The notes under the pieces were generated by a model, which worked only from the letters and a program-made list of their open reading frames with translations, was not told the origin of the DNA and did not search any database. This document shows, one piece after another, positions 23,696-34,900 of a stretch of DNA of 64,000 nucleotides. Each line of letters opens with the position of its first letter. Within the stretch, counting starts at the first letter, position 1. The stretch comes from Mixophyes australis (lineage: Eukaryota > Chordata > Amphibia > Anura > Limnodynastidae). The stretch spans positions 107,560,278 to 107,624,277 of the forward strand of contig JAVHZZ010000010.1 of NCBI GenBank assembly GCA_036250195.1, written 5' to 3'. Both the position numbers and the translations under genes were made by a program.

Positions 23696-25810
23696 CCACT
23701 GGGGAGTGCTAAAAATTATTTAGTAGATTCTGCTGACAGTTATGACTTTTGACAGCCAGAAATATTAATGCACAATTAGGGAGGACACCCCAAAAACACT
23801 GAGGAGTGCTAAAAATTATTGAGTAGATACTGCTGACAGATATGACTTTTGACAGCCAGAAATATTAATGCACAATTAGGGAGGACACCCCAAAAACACT
23901 GAGGAGTGCTAAAAATTATTGAGTAGATACTGCTGACAGATATGACTTTTGACAGCCAGAAATATTAATGCACAATTAGGGAGGACACCCCAAAAACACT
24001 GAGGAGTGCTAAAAATTATTGAGTAGATACTGCTGACAGATATGACTTTTGACAGCCAGAAATATTAATGCACAATTAGGGAGGACACCCCAAAAACACT
24101 GAGGAGTGCTAAAAATTATTGAGTAGATACTGCTGACAGATATGACTTTTGACAGCCAGAAATATTAATGCACAATTAGGGAGGACACCCCAAAAACACT
24201 GAGGAGTGCTAAAAATTATTGAGTAGATACTGCTGACAGATATGACTTTTGACAGCCAGAAATATTAATGCACAATTAGGGAGGACACCCCAAAAACACT
24301 GAGGAGTGCTAAAAATTATTGAGTAGATACTGCTGACAGATATGACTTTTGACAGCCAGAAATATTAATGCACAATTAGGGAGGACACCCCAAAAACACT
24401 GAGGAGTGCTAAAAATTATTGAGTAGATACTGCTGACAGATATGACTTTTGACAGCCAGAAATATTAATGCACAATTAGGGAGGACACCCCAAAAACACT
24501 GAGGAGTGCTAAAAATTATTGAGTAGATACTGCTGACAGATATGACTTTTGACAGCCAGAAATATTAATGCACAATTAGGGAGGACACCCCAAAAACACT
24601 GAGGAGTGCTAAAAATTATTGAGTAGATACTGCTGACAGATATGACTTTTGACAGCCAGAAATATTAATGCACAATTAGGGAGGACACCCCAAAAACACT
24701 GAGGAGTGCTAAAAATTATTGAGTAGATACTGCTGACAGATATGACTTTTGACAGCCAGAAATATTAATGCACAATTAGGGAGGACACCCCAAAAACACT
24801 GAGGAGTGCTAAAAATTATTGAGTAGATACTGCTGACAGATATGACTTTTGACAGCCAGAAATATTAATGCACAATTAGGGAGGACACCCCAAAAACACT
24901 GAGGAGTGCTAAAAATTATTGAGTAGATACTGCTGACAGATATGACTTTTGACAGCCAGAAATATTAATGCACAATTAGGGAGGACACCCCAAAAACACT
25001 GAGGAGTGCTAAAAATTATTGAGTAGATACTGCTGACAGATATGACTTTTGACAGCCAGAAATATTAATGCACAATTAGGGAGGACACCCCAAAAACACT
25101 GAGGAGTGCTAAAAATTATTGAGTAGATACTGCTGACAGATATGACTTTTGACAGCCAGAAATATTAATGCACAATTAGGGAGGACACCCCAAAAACACT
25201 GAGGAGTGCTAAAAATTATTGAGTAGATACTGCTGACAGATATGACTTTTGACAGCCAGAAATATTAATGCACAATTAGGGAGGACACCCCAAAAACACT
25301 GAGGAGTGCTAAAAATTATTGAGTAGATACTGCTGACAGATATGACTTTTGACAGCCAGAAATATTAATGCACAATTAGGGAGGACACCCCAAAAACACT
25401 GAGGAGTGCTAAAAATTATTGAGTAGATACTGCTGACAGATATGACTTTTGACAGCCAGAAATATTAATGCACAATTAGGGAGGACACCCCAAAAACACT
25501 GAGGAGTGCTAAAAATTATTGAGTAGATACTGCTGACAGATATGACTTTTGACAGCCAGAAATATTAATGCACAATTAGGGAGGACACCCCAAAAACACT
25601 GAGGAGTGCTAAAAATTATTGAGTAGATACTGCTGACAGATATGACTTTTGACAGCCAGAAATATTAATGCACAATTAGGGAGGACACCCCAAAAACACT
25701 GAGGTGTGCTACAAATTATTTAGTAGATACTGCTGACAGATATGACTTTTGACAGCCAGAAATATTAATGCACAATTATGGGGGACACCCCAAAAGCGCT
25801 GGGGAGTGCC
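23696..25810. repeat. Right subterminal tandem array of the hAT element, 21 x 100 bp
   Basis: AATATTAATGCACAATTAGG recurs every 100 bases from 23761 to 25761. Internal copies appear identical base for base; only the first and last copies carry changes. The array sits immediately upstream of the transposase ATG, so it occupies the promoter/leader side of the gene as well as the subterminal region. Confidence 0.97.
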
Positions 25811-26384
25811 AAATTTGAAGAAAAAATAATAAACCTCTATCCTCCTCTCTGCACTAGCGATTTTGGTTAGAGCAATTGCAAGAACAATATTGTATTCTCT
25901 GTCCCTGCTCTAATTAGCCTATGACTACACCCTGCTCTCTCCCTCTGTCAAATGGCGATGGATTGCTGTGGAGGCGTGTATTTATAAAGTTGAAGTATCG
26001 CGAGAACCGAGTCCCGAGATCCGACAACGTCACAATGACGTTCGGCCTCGATTTGGATTCGGAATGGGCGGGAGAGTACCGAGCTGCTCAGCTCGGTACT
26101 CGGATACCCAAAGTTCGGGTGGGTTCGGTTCTCGGAGAACCGGACCCGCCCATCTCTAATAAAAACAGAGATAAGTAAAATGAACAAAATCATCATTTTG
26201 CAGAGGTGTGAAGCTCAGAGGACACAATATTCTGGTTCTTCTTGTGCATCTCCATTCCATTGCAAGTCAAACCATATTGTATTTGTAAATTTCCAAATGC
26301 TGATTCAGGGACATAAGTTCTAGGGCCTAATGTCACTGGTAACTGGTAAAATTACAGGAGAAGGGAGGGAACAAGATGAATCAA

Positions 26385-27245
26385 ACTGAGTACACCTGCA
26401 GGAGGGTTGTGGGTGACTGAGCACACCTGCAGGAGGGGTGTGGGTGACTGAGCACACCTGCAGGAGGGGTGTGGGTGACTGAGCACACCTGCAGGAGGGG
26501 TATAGGTGACTGAGCACACCTGCAGGAGGGGTATAGGTGACTGAGCACACCTGCAGGAGGGGTATAGGTGACTGAGCACACCTGCAGGAGGGATGTGGGT
26601 GACTGAGCACACCTGCAGGAGGGGTGTGGGTGACTGAGCACACCTGCAGGAGGGGTGTAAGTGAGTGAGTACACCTGCAGGAGCTGCTAAGGGTGACTGA
26701 CCACTCCTGCAGGAGGGGTATAAGTGACTGAGCACACCTGCAGGAGGGGTATGGGTGACTGAGCACACCTGCAGGAGGGGTGTGGGTGACTAAGCACACC
26801 TGTAGGAGGGGTGTGGGTGACTGAGCACACCTGCAGGAGAGGTGTGGGTGACTGAGCACACCTGTAGGAGGGGTATGGGTGACTGAGCACACCTGCAGGA
26901 GGGGTGTGGGTGAATGACCACTCCTGCAGGAGGGGTGTGGGTGACTGAGCACACCTGCAGGAGGGGTGTGGGTGACTGAGCACACCTGTAGGAGAGGTGT
27001 GGGTGACTGAGCACACCTGTAGGAGGGGTATGGGTGACTGAGCACACCTGCAGGAGGGGTGTAAGTGAGTGAGTACACCTGCAGGAGGGGTGTAAGTGAG
27101 TGAGGACACCTGCAGGAGCTGCTAAGGGTGACTGACCACTCCTGCAGGAGGGGTATGGGTGACTGAACACACCTGCAGGAGGGGTATGGGTGACTGAACA
27201 CACCTGCAGGAGGGGTGTGGATGATTGAGCACACCTGCAGAAGCG
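26385..27245. repeat. 31-bp minisatellite, about 28 copies
   Basis: The unit contains ACACCTGCAGGAGGGG then TGTGGGTGACTGAGC. Variants are TGTAGG for TGCAGG and TATAGGTG or TAAGTGAG for TGTGGGTG. Because 31 is not a multiple of 3, three units make a 93-base, 31-residue superrepeat, which is why long open frames of up to 304 codons appear on the minus strand in all frames. These are not considered genes. Confidence 0.95.
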
Positions 27246-27450
27246 AGCTGTAAGTGATTGAGCTCTACCATAGTTTCACCTTTCTTGTCAAAGCCTAATG
27301 CGCACACAGGTGAGTTTTCCACCATCGACAGCACACTGGGCCTACAAAATGTTATGCCCCTGGCTGGGAGGTTGTGATTGTACCAAACAACTAAACAGCT
27401 ACTAATATCTCACAGATCCTCTTTTTACAGGATGTCCCTTTTCATTGTCA

Positions 27451-28087
27451 CACCAATAATTTACAAATTATTACATTACTGACCTCTGTAGAGATCTGCA
27501 GAACATCGCTCTGTCCCATCTACCCCCTGACAGATACATGGTGATATATTCTGCAGATTGTTATATTACTGACCGCTCTAGAGATCTGCAGAACATTGTT
27601 CTGTTCCATCTACCCCTTGACAGATACATAGTGATATATTCTGCAGATTGTTATATTACTGACCGCTCTAGAGATCTGCAGAACATTGTTCTGTTCCATC
27701 TATCCCCTGACAGATACATAGTGATATATTCTGCAGATTGTTATATTACTGACCGCTCTAGAGATCTGCAGAACATTGTTCTGTTCCATCTATCCCCTGA
27801 CAGATACATAGTGATATATTCTGCAGATTGTTATATTACTGACCTCTCTAGAGATCTGCAGAACATTGCTGTGTCCCATCTACCCCCTGACAGATGCATA
27901 GTGATATATTCTGCAGATTGTTATATTACTGACCGCTCTAGAGATCTGCAGAACATTGCTGTGTCCCATCTACCCCCTGACAGATGCATAGTGATATATT
28001 CTGCAGATTGTTATATTACTGACCTCTCTAGAGATCTGCAGAACATTGCTGTGTCCCACCTACCCCCTGACAGATGCATAGTGATAT
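27451..28087. repeat. 90-bp tandem repeat, 7 copies
   Basis: GTGATATATTCTGCAGATTG recurs at 27541 and every 90 bases to 27991, with a partial copy at 28081. Since 90 is a multiple of 3 an open frame of 183 codons crosses it (27538-28089), but it is an artefact of the repeat. A further partial copy resumes at 28409 after a MITE. Confidence 0.95.
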
Positions 28088-28406
28088 AGGGCCTGATTCA
28101 TTAAGGTAAGTCAACAAAAAAAAAGTTTTCTCCTGGACAAAACCATGTTACAATGAGAGGGGTGCAAATAATTTTATTATTTTGCACATAAGGAAAATAC
28201 TGGCTGTTTTTTCATGTAGCACACAAATACTTGATAGCTTTATTTTTACACTGAAATATAAAGTTGATCTAGGACATGCCCCACCCCAACTATAAATCTG
28301 TCCACATATTTTAAATTTACCTCCCCCTCCAATGGAACATGGTTTTGCCAAGGTGAAAAGTTACTCCTTTTTTTTTTGCTTTATTTTCCTTAACGAATCA
28401 AGCCCG
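28088..28406. mobile_element. MITE inserted in the 90-bp array
   Basis: Ends GGGCCTGATTCATTAAGG and CCTTAACGAATCAAGCCC are inverted matches. It interrupts the 90-bp repeat, whose phrase ATTCTGCAGATTGTTA resumes at 28409. The interior shares ATGTTACAAT, GGGTGCAAA and TTTTCATGTAGCACACAAAT with the copy at 62230-62562. Confidence 0.8.
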
Positions 28407-28569
28407 CATTCTGCAGATTGTTACATTACTGACCTCTCTAATGATGTGCTCTGTTCCCCTAAAAGATTAGGCATAGGGCTTGGGTTATATTAATTTACAC
28501 ATATATGAGCTGGATGCAAAACGAGAGTAAATTACTGATAAAAAAAAACACACTACTGGTCTCGTGCAG

Positions 28570-29757
28570 GGCTTAAATTTCCAGTAGATTTTTCCAAACA
28601 GGGTCGCTGGCTTTCGCTAGCGGATCTCCAACCCCAATCCCCGTCCCAAATCCTCAGCCCCTTTGAATTCTTCCAAATTAATCATTTCTTGCGATCCCTG
28701 CCACCAACCTATGTTCTTAGGGACCTTACTCCATTTGAATCTCTTTGTAGAAAACATCCCTTGGACAAGGGCATGATTTCTCAAATATATAGCATTCTTC
28801 TCACTTCTGCCCTTCCCTCTCCAAACCCTCATGAAGACGAGTGGGAAAAGGACCTTGGTCCTCCCCCGGATGAAGAGGCTTAGGAGGACATGAGACTGGG
28901 GATAGCTAAATTCTCCATATCAACTAAACTCAAGGAAACCTCTTACAAAATGTATTACCGTTGGTATTACACTCCCACAAGACTCCATAGAATGTTTCCC
29001 TCTTCCTCGCCCTGCTGTTGGCGGGACTGTGGCCAAAGGGGTACGATGTTTCATATTTGGTGGTCTTGCCCGATTATCACCACCTTCTGGGATTCAGTCC
29101 ATAGTTTCCTAAATACCCTTTTTGAAGCTCCTATCCCGAAAGATCCCTGGATATTTCTTTTATGTTACCCTCCCCAAGACCTGGACAAATTCTCCAACAA
29201 ATTAACTGCCCACATCCTGACAGCAGCCAAATCACTCATAGCCCTTAATTGGAAAAAGACCTCACCTCCATCCCTGGCTCTCAAGAAGCAGATTTGGCAC
29301 GTGGCCGCTATGGAGGAGATTACGTACTACCTCCACGATAGAGGCCACGTCTTCAGTCAAGTCTGGGCTCCATGGCTAGCCGTGGAACACACCTTCCCCC
29401 CTCAACGCTCCACGTCCTCCGACCTGACCCATGTGCGATGACCCTAACTCTTCCCGACACATATCTCCCCCTCTGCTATAGGCTCAACACACCCTAGTTA
29501 TCCTCTAAATACTTACAGTGCTTATCTTTGTGGTCCTACCCCCCTCACCCCTCCCACACAATCCATTTTGTTCCTACACCCATTTTATATTACTCTTTAA
29601 AAATGTAAAAACTGGTCATTTTTGTCTAAAGGTTTCCTAATATGCGATACACCACAATAACTGTTGTGATTTTACTGTGCATGCTACACAGTGTTATCGT
29701 TTTGCTGTCTGTATTTTCTTGATTGACCACTGAAAATAAAAAAATTATAAAAAAAAA
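28570..29757 (+). pseudogene. 5'-truncated L1-like element, ORF2 C-terminus and 3' tail
   Basis: Frames 28689-28883 and 28890-29441 together encode the C-terminal part of an L1-like ORF2, including YYRWYYTP, a Cys-rich segment and FHIWWSCP, closely matching 38620-37616 of the larger copy. A C-rich 3' UTR and an A-rich tail (29737-29757) follow. The ORF is split by a stop at 28882. The A-rich flanks (28541-28552 and 29748-29760) prevent a confident target-duplication call. Confidence 0.8.
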
Positions 29758-30693
29758 CACATTACACAAACTGGCGTATGTCACTGCCCTTATAAAACTT
29801 ATTTGATAAATAAGCCTCATAGACAACAGTAATGTTTTGGTCAGTGCCAGTGAGCTGCCCACAATTTGGCAGCACAGTGTAAGATGAAGTAATGGAACTT
29901 TCCACATTTTATTAAATAAGCCCCAACATGTGTTTAAGTTACAGATTTTGTTACTGTGTTTCCAGCTTTGTGGAGCTGGGGGGTTGTTCTACCCCTCTCC
30001 CCCCCACTTGTCAGGTTGCAGCTTCCTTAATTACATCACAATTAACTTTTGTTTTCACTATCTTAAAGCCTTCCAGTCCACACAAAGATACCATTTAAAT
30101 ACAGGGTGGAAATGTTAATGAACAAGTTGTGGTCTTCTAATTTACTCTGCATCATACAGAAACTCTCATACACTTCCTCTTGTACCTTGTTCTTGAAACA
30201 ATTACCGATGTTTATGGAATATAGTCATTTTTGGCTTCAGAAATCATTCTACTTGATGCAGCATTTTTATATATCTGTCCTTGTTGTTTGGGATGTCCAT
30301 GGAGAGATGTATTTAGAGACTATTTACTATGATGTGGTCATAACAAAGATTGTCATTACTGTCTGTCAGCGCTATGAGTACTTACCGATCGGCCAGTTCA
30401 TCTCAGCATGTGTGACCTTGGCTTCCACTTCTACCAGAAAAAAAAAAAAAAAAACGTTAAAGAAAATATATTTAAAGAAATGAAAACTTTTGTAACCATT
30501 CCTGTTAAAAAAATGTTTTATTTGTTTTAAAAAATATCATGCAATATAGTAATAAATAGACCCCCTAAACCTTCATCACAGTCAAAAGTAGGAAACTGAC
30601 GCAGTAATATGGAAATTGATTGTATTTAGTGTTAGACCTGTTGCCCCATCTATGGGCCTGTACGTAATGGGCGTTATAGATCCAACAATGATG
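29758..30693. other. Intergenic, nothing recognised
   Basis: Contains a poly-A run at 30438-30454. The open frame 30106-30483 has no recognisable motif. Confidence 0.45.
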
Positions 30694-30701
30694 TATTAGG
30701 A

Positions 30702-31330
30702 CAGTGGTCAGGGAACAGGGGTAAATTACCCCAAATGGGGTAAAAATGAAATTCCTGGGGGTAATGCTGCCGATTCACATGCTGTCAGTTGGATTGTAGA
30801 CCCCTTTAAATGTGAAATTGCTGTTGTACCAGAAGAGCCTCAGGGGTTGGCAGAGGCACTTCTTGAGCTTTGATGCAATAATGAATCACGTATTGCATTT
30901 GAAAACAAAGCAGATCTGTCATATTTTTGGATGTCAACAGCTGCAAAGGCATCAAAATTGCACATGAGGAGGCAGTCACAAAGTTGCTGCCTTTTGCAAC
31001 AACCTACCTTTGCGAACAAGGATTTTCCATTCTAATGAACATAAAAACAAAGCAGAGAAATCGATTGGACGCTGAAGACTGTATCCAAATTGCTCTGACA
31101 TCAAAATACCCCAATATTGATGCTCTCGTATCAAAAATGAAGCAACATAATTTCTCCAAAACCTGAAGTTTTAAAGTTGAAGCTTTCAAAGAAATTTTGA
31201 ATAGATTCGATACAATTTTGAATTACAATAATTACTAATATATGATTTCCTTCCTTTCAAATCAAGGGGGTAACGTCGGCGTATCTAAATATATTTGGGG
31301 GTAAAAGGTAAAAAAGTTCCCTGAACCCTG
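30702..31330 (+). mobile_element. Internally deleted hAT (Charlie-type) transposon
   Basis: Ends CAGTGGTCAGGGAAC and the complement of CAGGGTTCAGGGAAC. A perfect 8-bp target duplication TATTAGGA lies at 30694-30701 and 31331-31338. It retains only the C-terminal part of the transposase. Length is 629 bp. Confidence 0.9.
30927..31166 (+). pseudogene. Remnant C-terminus of a hAT-Charlie transposase
   Basis: The frame ending at 31166 contains LPFATTYLCEQGFS followed by IKTKQRNRLDAEDCIQIALT. This is the C-terminal hAT dimerisation segment as found in Charlie elements and in domesticated ZBED5-like proteins. The catalytic core and BED finger are gone, so no activity is possible. Confidence 0.8.
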
Positions 31331-31904
31331 TATTAGGAGGTAAACGCAGGTTAATTACAGCTCAAAATAATATTGTTTTTAACATTTATTTATTTCTATA
31401 GTGAGCATGATTGCTAAAGACAAACACAGAGAGCTACGGTGAGCTGTCGCATAACCACGAGGAGACCGCGTGAGAACGTATCAACAAGCCCAAGGTGGCC
31501 AGGGACACACCAGTGGGCACAAATAGTCACCATCCTATACCAAACGCAAGACGGATCAGGGCCCAGGGCGGGGCCCTTCGCACCTAAATTGAGTGGCTGT
31601 ACAACATTATTATTATTTATTTATCAGTCGCCACAGATTTCTTAGTGCCGGAAGCAAGTAATAAGTATATAAAGTAATACATATAAGTAGTACAGATGAG
31701 TGTGAGTAATGCTATGGGGACTCACACAAAGTGCAGATAAAGACATGACAAGATGCACAAGGGAGTCAGACAGTAGACAGATTTGAGACAATAGGTAGAT
31801 AGGACCCTGCCTGCGAGAGCTTACATTCTAGAGGGAGGGGTGGTGAGAGACAGTAGGACCGACTGGGAGAAAATGGAGATGTCAGGCGAGGAAGAGGAGG
31901 TGAT

Positions 31905-34900
31905 GGTGGGTCTATTCTCACGGCAACGTGACACCTTCTGGTATTGGCGCTGCTATTCCAGGAGGCGCGGAGTCTAAATGTGCCCCTGGTCTTTACCAAG
32001 GACCCCCGCAAGGAGGTTTGCAATTCGCAGCAAAGGCACGCAGGTTGCGGCCCTCCCAGGTAGCCAGAGTCTCCTTTAAATAGTTAATGATGGTTTCTCA
32101 TTGGTGGCAGCGGGATCGACGGTCAGAATCAGCTGACCGCTGAAAGGAAGCAGAGCTGAGCATCCCGCTGCCTAGCAACGAGGACGCCGCAACTCTGTGC
32201 ATGTGCCGGCCGGGTATAGACAAATCCCGTTGCGGGATGCGAAGGGGCAGAACATGAAGGCGCCCGTCCCCGGCACTTCCTGACAGTGCAGGGACAGCGC
32301 CTGACAGTACCCCCTCCCTCTCTCTGAGAAGAAAAATCCTTATGATAATTTCTTTAGGAAGGCAGACAAAAGATGGGGGGCATGAAGATCCTCTTCGTTC
32401 ACCCAGGACCTCTCTTTGGGTCCAAACCCCTTCCAGTGGACCAAATACTGGGAGTGCCCACGAACATCCAGGATGTGACTGATCTCTTACTCGTCACCGT
32501 CCGTAGATGGAATGGGGGAGGGGATATTAGTAAATTTGTTAAGTACTAGAGGTTTCAACAGAGAAATGTGGAAGGTATTGTGAACCTTAAGAGAGGAGGG
32601 GAGAAGAAGTCTATAAGTAACGGAAATAATGACTTGGGTTCCAGGAAAGGGACCGATAAAAAGTGGAGCCAGCCTCATGGATGGTACCCGTAGTTTGAGG
32701 TTTTGAGTGAGAGACATATTTTACCCCCAGGTCGAAGGACAGGAACCAATTTACGGTGATGGTCTGCAGAATGTTTATACTGCTGAGAGGATTTCAATAA
32801 AATTTCCCTGGCAGAGGTCCAAATAAAACACAGATCATGAACAAAAGAGCGAGCAGCAGGTATGTGGAAGCCTGAGAAGAGGAAAAATCTGGTAGTATGG
32901 AAGGAGAACCAAATACTGTGCAGAAAGGAGAAAAGCACATGGCTCAATAGGGGTGGAAAATTGCTTAACAAATTGTCTATAGTAGTTGGCAAAGCCGATT
33001 AAGCGTTGCACCGCTTTCAACCCTAAGGGTCTAGGCCAGTTAACAATCACAGACAACTTCTCAGGATCCATCTGCAAGCCAGACCCAGAGACGATGTATC
33101 CCAGGAACGGAATCTGAGAAACCTCAAACACACACTTTTTCAAGTTTGCAGAACAATCGGTTAGCTCAGAGATGGGTAAGGACTTCCTTAACATGAGCGC
33201 GGTGAGAGATGAGATCCAGAGAAAAAATCAGAATATCATCCATGTAAACCACCACAGAGCTGTAAAGAAGATCCTGGAAGACTTCGTTAATGAAGGACTG
33301 AAAGACTGCCGGGGTATTACAAGATACTCAAAATGTCCCTCCCGGGTACTAAAGGCAGTCTTCCATTCGTCACCTTCACGAATGCGGTTTAAGTTATAAG
33401 TTCTTCTGAGATCCAGTTTAGAGAAGATTTTGGAGCCACTGATCCGATTGAACAGTTATGTGATAAGTGGGAAGGGGTACAGGTTCTTAATGGTTATGGC
33501 GTTCAACTGCCGATAATCGATGTAGGGTCGCAGAGTCCCATCTTTCTTTTTGACAAAAAACAAACCGGCTCCTGCCAGAAACGAAGATTTTCTGATAAAG
33601 CCACGTTTGAGGTTCTCAGAGATGTAGAGAGACAAAGCCTGATTTTCAGGCAGCGAGAGATGGTAGATTCTTCCTTTAGGAATGGGTTTATCAGGTACTA
33701 AATCGATTGGGCAATCCCAAGGACGATGAGAAGGGAGTATCTCCGAAGCGCCTTTACAAAAGACATCCTGAAACGGGGCATAAGAAGCAGGAAGCTCCGG
33801 CTGGGATGAAAGGATACAACAGGGAACAGAGTCAACGGGCTTCACCTTAGAAAGACATTTCTTGAAACACCGGGACCCCCATGAGGAAACTTGAGTCAAT
33901 CTCCAGTCGAATTGAGGTGCATGAAGTCTTAACCACGGAAGACCCAGAATGATAGCATTAATGGACTGAGGAAGAACCAGAAATTCAATAGTCTCCGTAT
34001 AAAGCACCCCTACCGTCAGCCAAACCGGGGAGGTAATCTGGGAAACAGAACCATTAGAAACTCGATTTCCATAGACGGCAGTGAGGAAGAGTGTCTGAGG
34101 CAAATCTTGAGTGGAGATATGGAGTTGTGAAGCCAAAGTGGCGGAGATGAAATTACCTACAGAGCCGGAATCCACAAAGGCGGATGTTACATGTGGCTGG
34201 CAGGAATTTCCAGTGAGATGGTTATCAAGAAATCTGGATTAGCGGAGATGTAGGGAGTAGCAAAATTCACTCCTAAACCAGCCTATCACCGATTAGGAGG
34301 AGGCTTTTCCCGGCCTCTTAGTACAGGCGGCTAGCAAATGTCTGGATTCTCCACAGTAGACACAAGTTTTGCTTGAAATTTCTCTCTCTTTCCTCAGGGG
34401 AGAGACGGGAGCGAACTTTCTGCATAGGTTTATCTGGGGCAGCTGGATTCGAGAAGCTTGGAGCAAGGAGGAGAAAAATGTCTGGCAGAAGATCTTTCGA
34501 GAGAGGGTTCCCTGAATCGTAAATCGATTCTGTTACACAGAGAGATAAGGGCATCCAGATCCGAAGGAACTCGTGGAAAGCCAGTTCATCCTTAACCCGA
34601 TCTGCCAGACCTTACCAGAAGGTTGCCACTAGTGCTTCATTATTCCACTTTAACTCAGAGGATAATGTACGGAATTGCACTGCATACTGACCCACCGTCT
34701 GAGAGTCTTGGCGTAGATTCAGAAGGCTTAAGACAGCTGAAGTGACTCGGCCCGGTTCGTCGAATACCTTGCGAAAGGCTTCAATAAAAAAAGAGGCGTT
34801 CTGCAAAAGAGGATCTTTACGTTCACAAGGGGCGAAGTTCATGCCAAGGTCTGTCCAGAGAGCAGAGAAATAATGAACTTTAACTCGTTTAGATGGGAAC

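Larger units (their letters stand above)
19393..26158 (-). mobile_element. Full-length autonomous hAT transposon
   Basis: Terminal repeats are TAGAGATGGTC at the left and the complement of TAGAGATGGGC at the right. It is flanked by a perfect 8-bp target duplication ATAAAAAC (19385-19392 and 26159-26166), which fits the nTnnnnAn pattern of Ac-type hATs. It contains the intact transposase (20690-23683), a left array of 100-105-bp repeats, a right array of 100-bp repeats, GGTTTT-rich sequence near the left end and a hairpin-forming stretch near the right end. Total length is 6766 bp. Confidence 0.93.

Noticed and set aside
23457..23723. Plus-strand frames opposite the hAT transposase (also 22992-23450)
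   Set aside because: Shadows of the minus-strand transposase gene.
26320..27234. 304-codon minus-strand open frame, with others in shifted frames
   Set aside because: Entirely the product of a 31-bp minisatellite free of stops in all minus frames; no start context or domain.
26385..28087. Possible CRISPR array
   Set aside because: Units are contiguous tandem repeats without unique spacers, and the host is a vertebrate.
27538..28089. 183-codon plus-strand open frame
   Set aside because: A 90-bp tandem repeat, a multiple of three, reads through; the protein is just the repeat.
28541..29760. Target duplication AAAAAAAACACA around the second L1-like copy
   Set aside because: The 3' A-rich tail makes the match uninformative.
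30106..30483. 125-codon plus-strand open frame
   Set aside because: No domain, AT-rich, ends in a poly-A run; no supporting signals.
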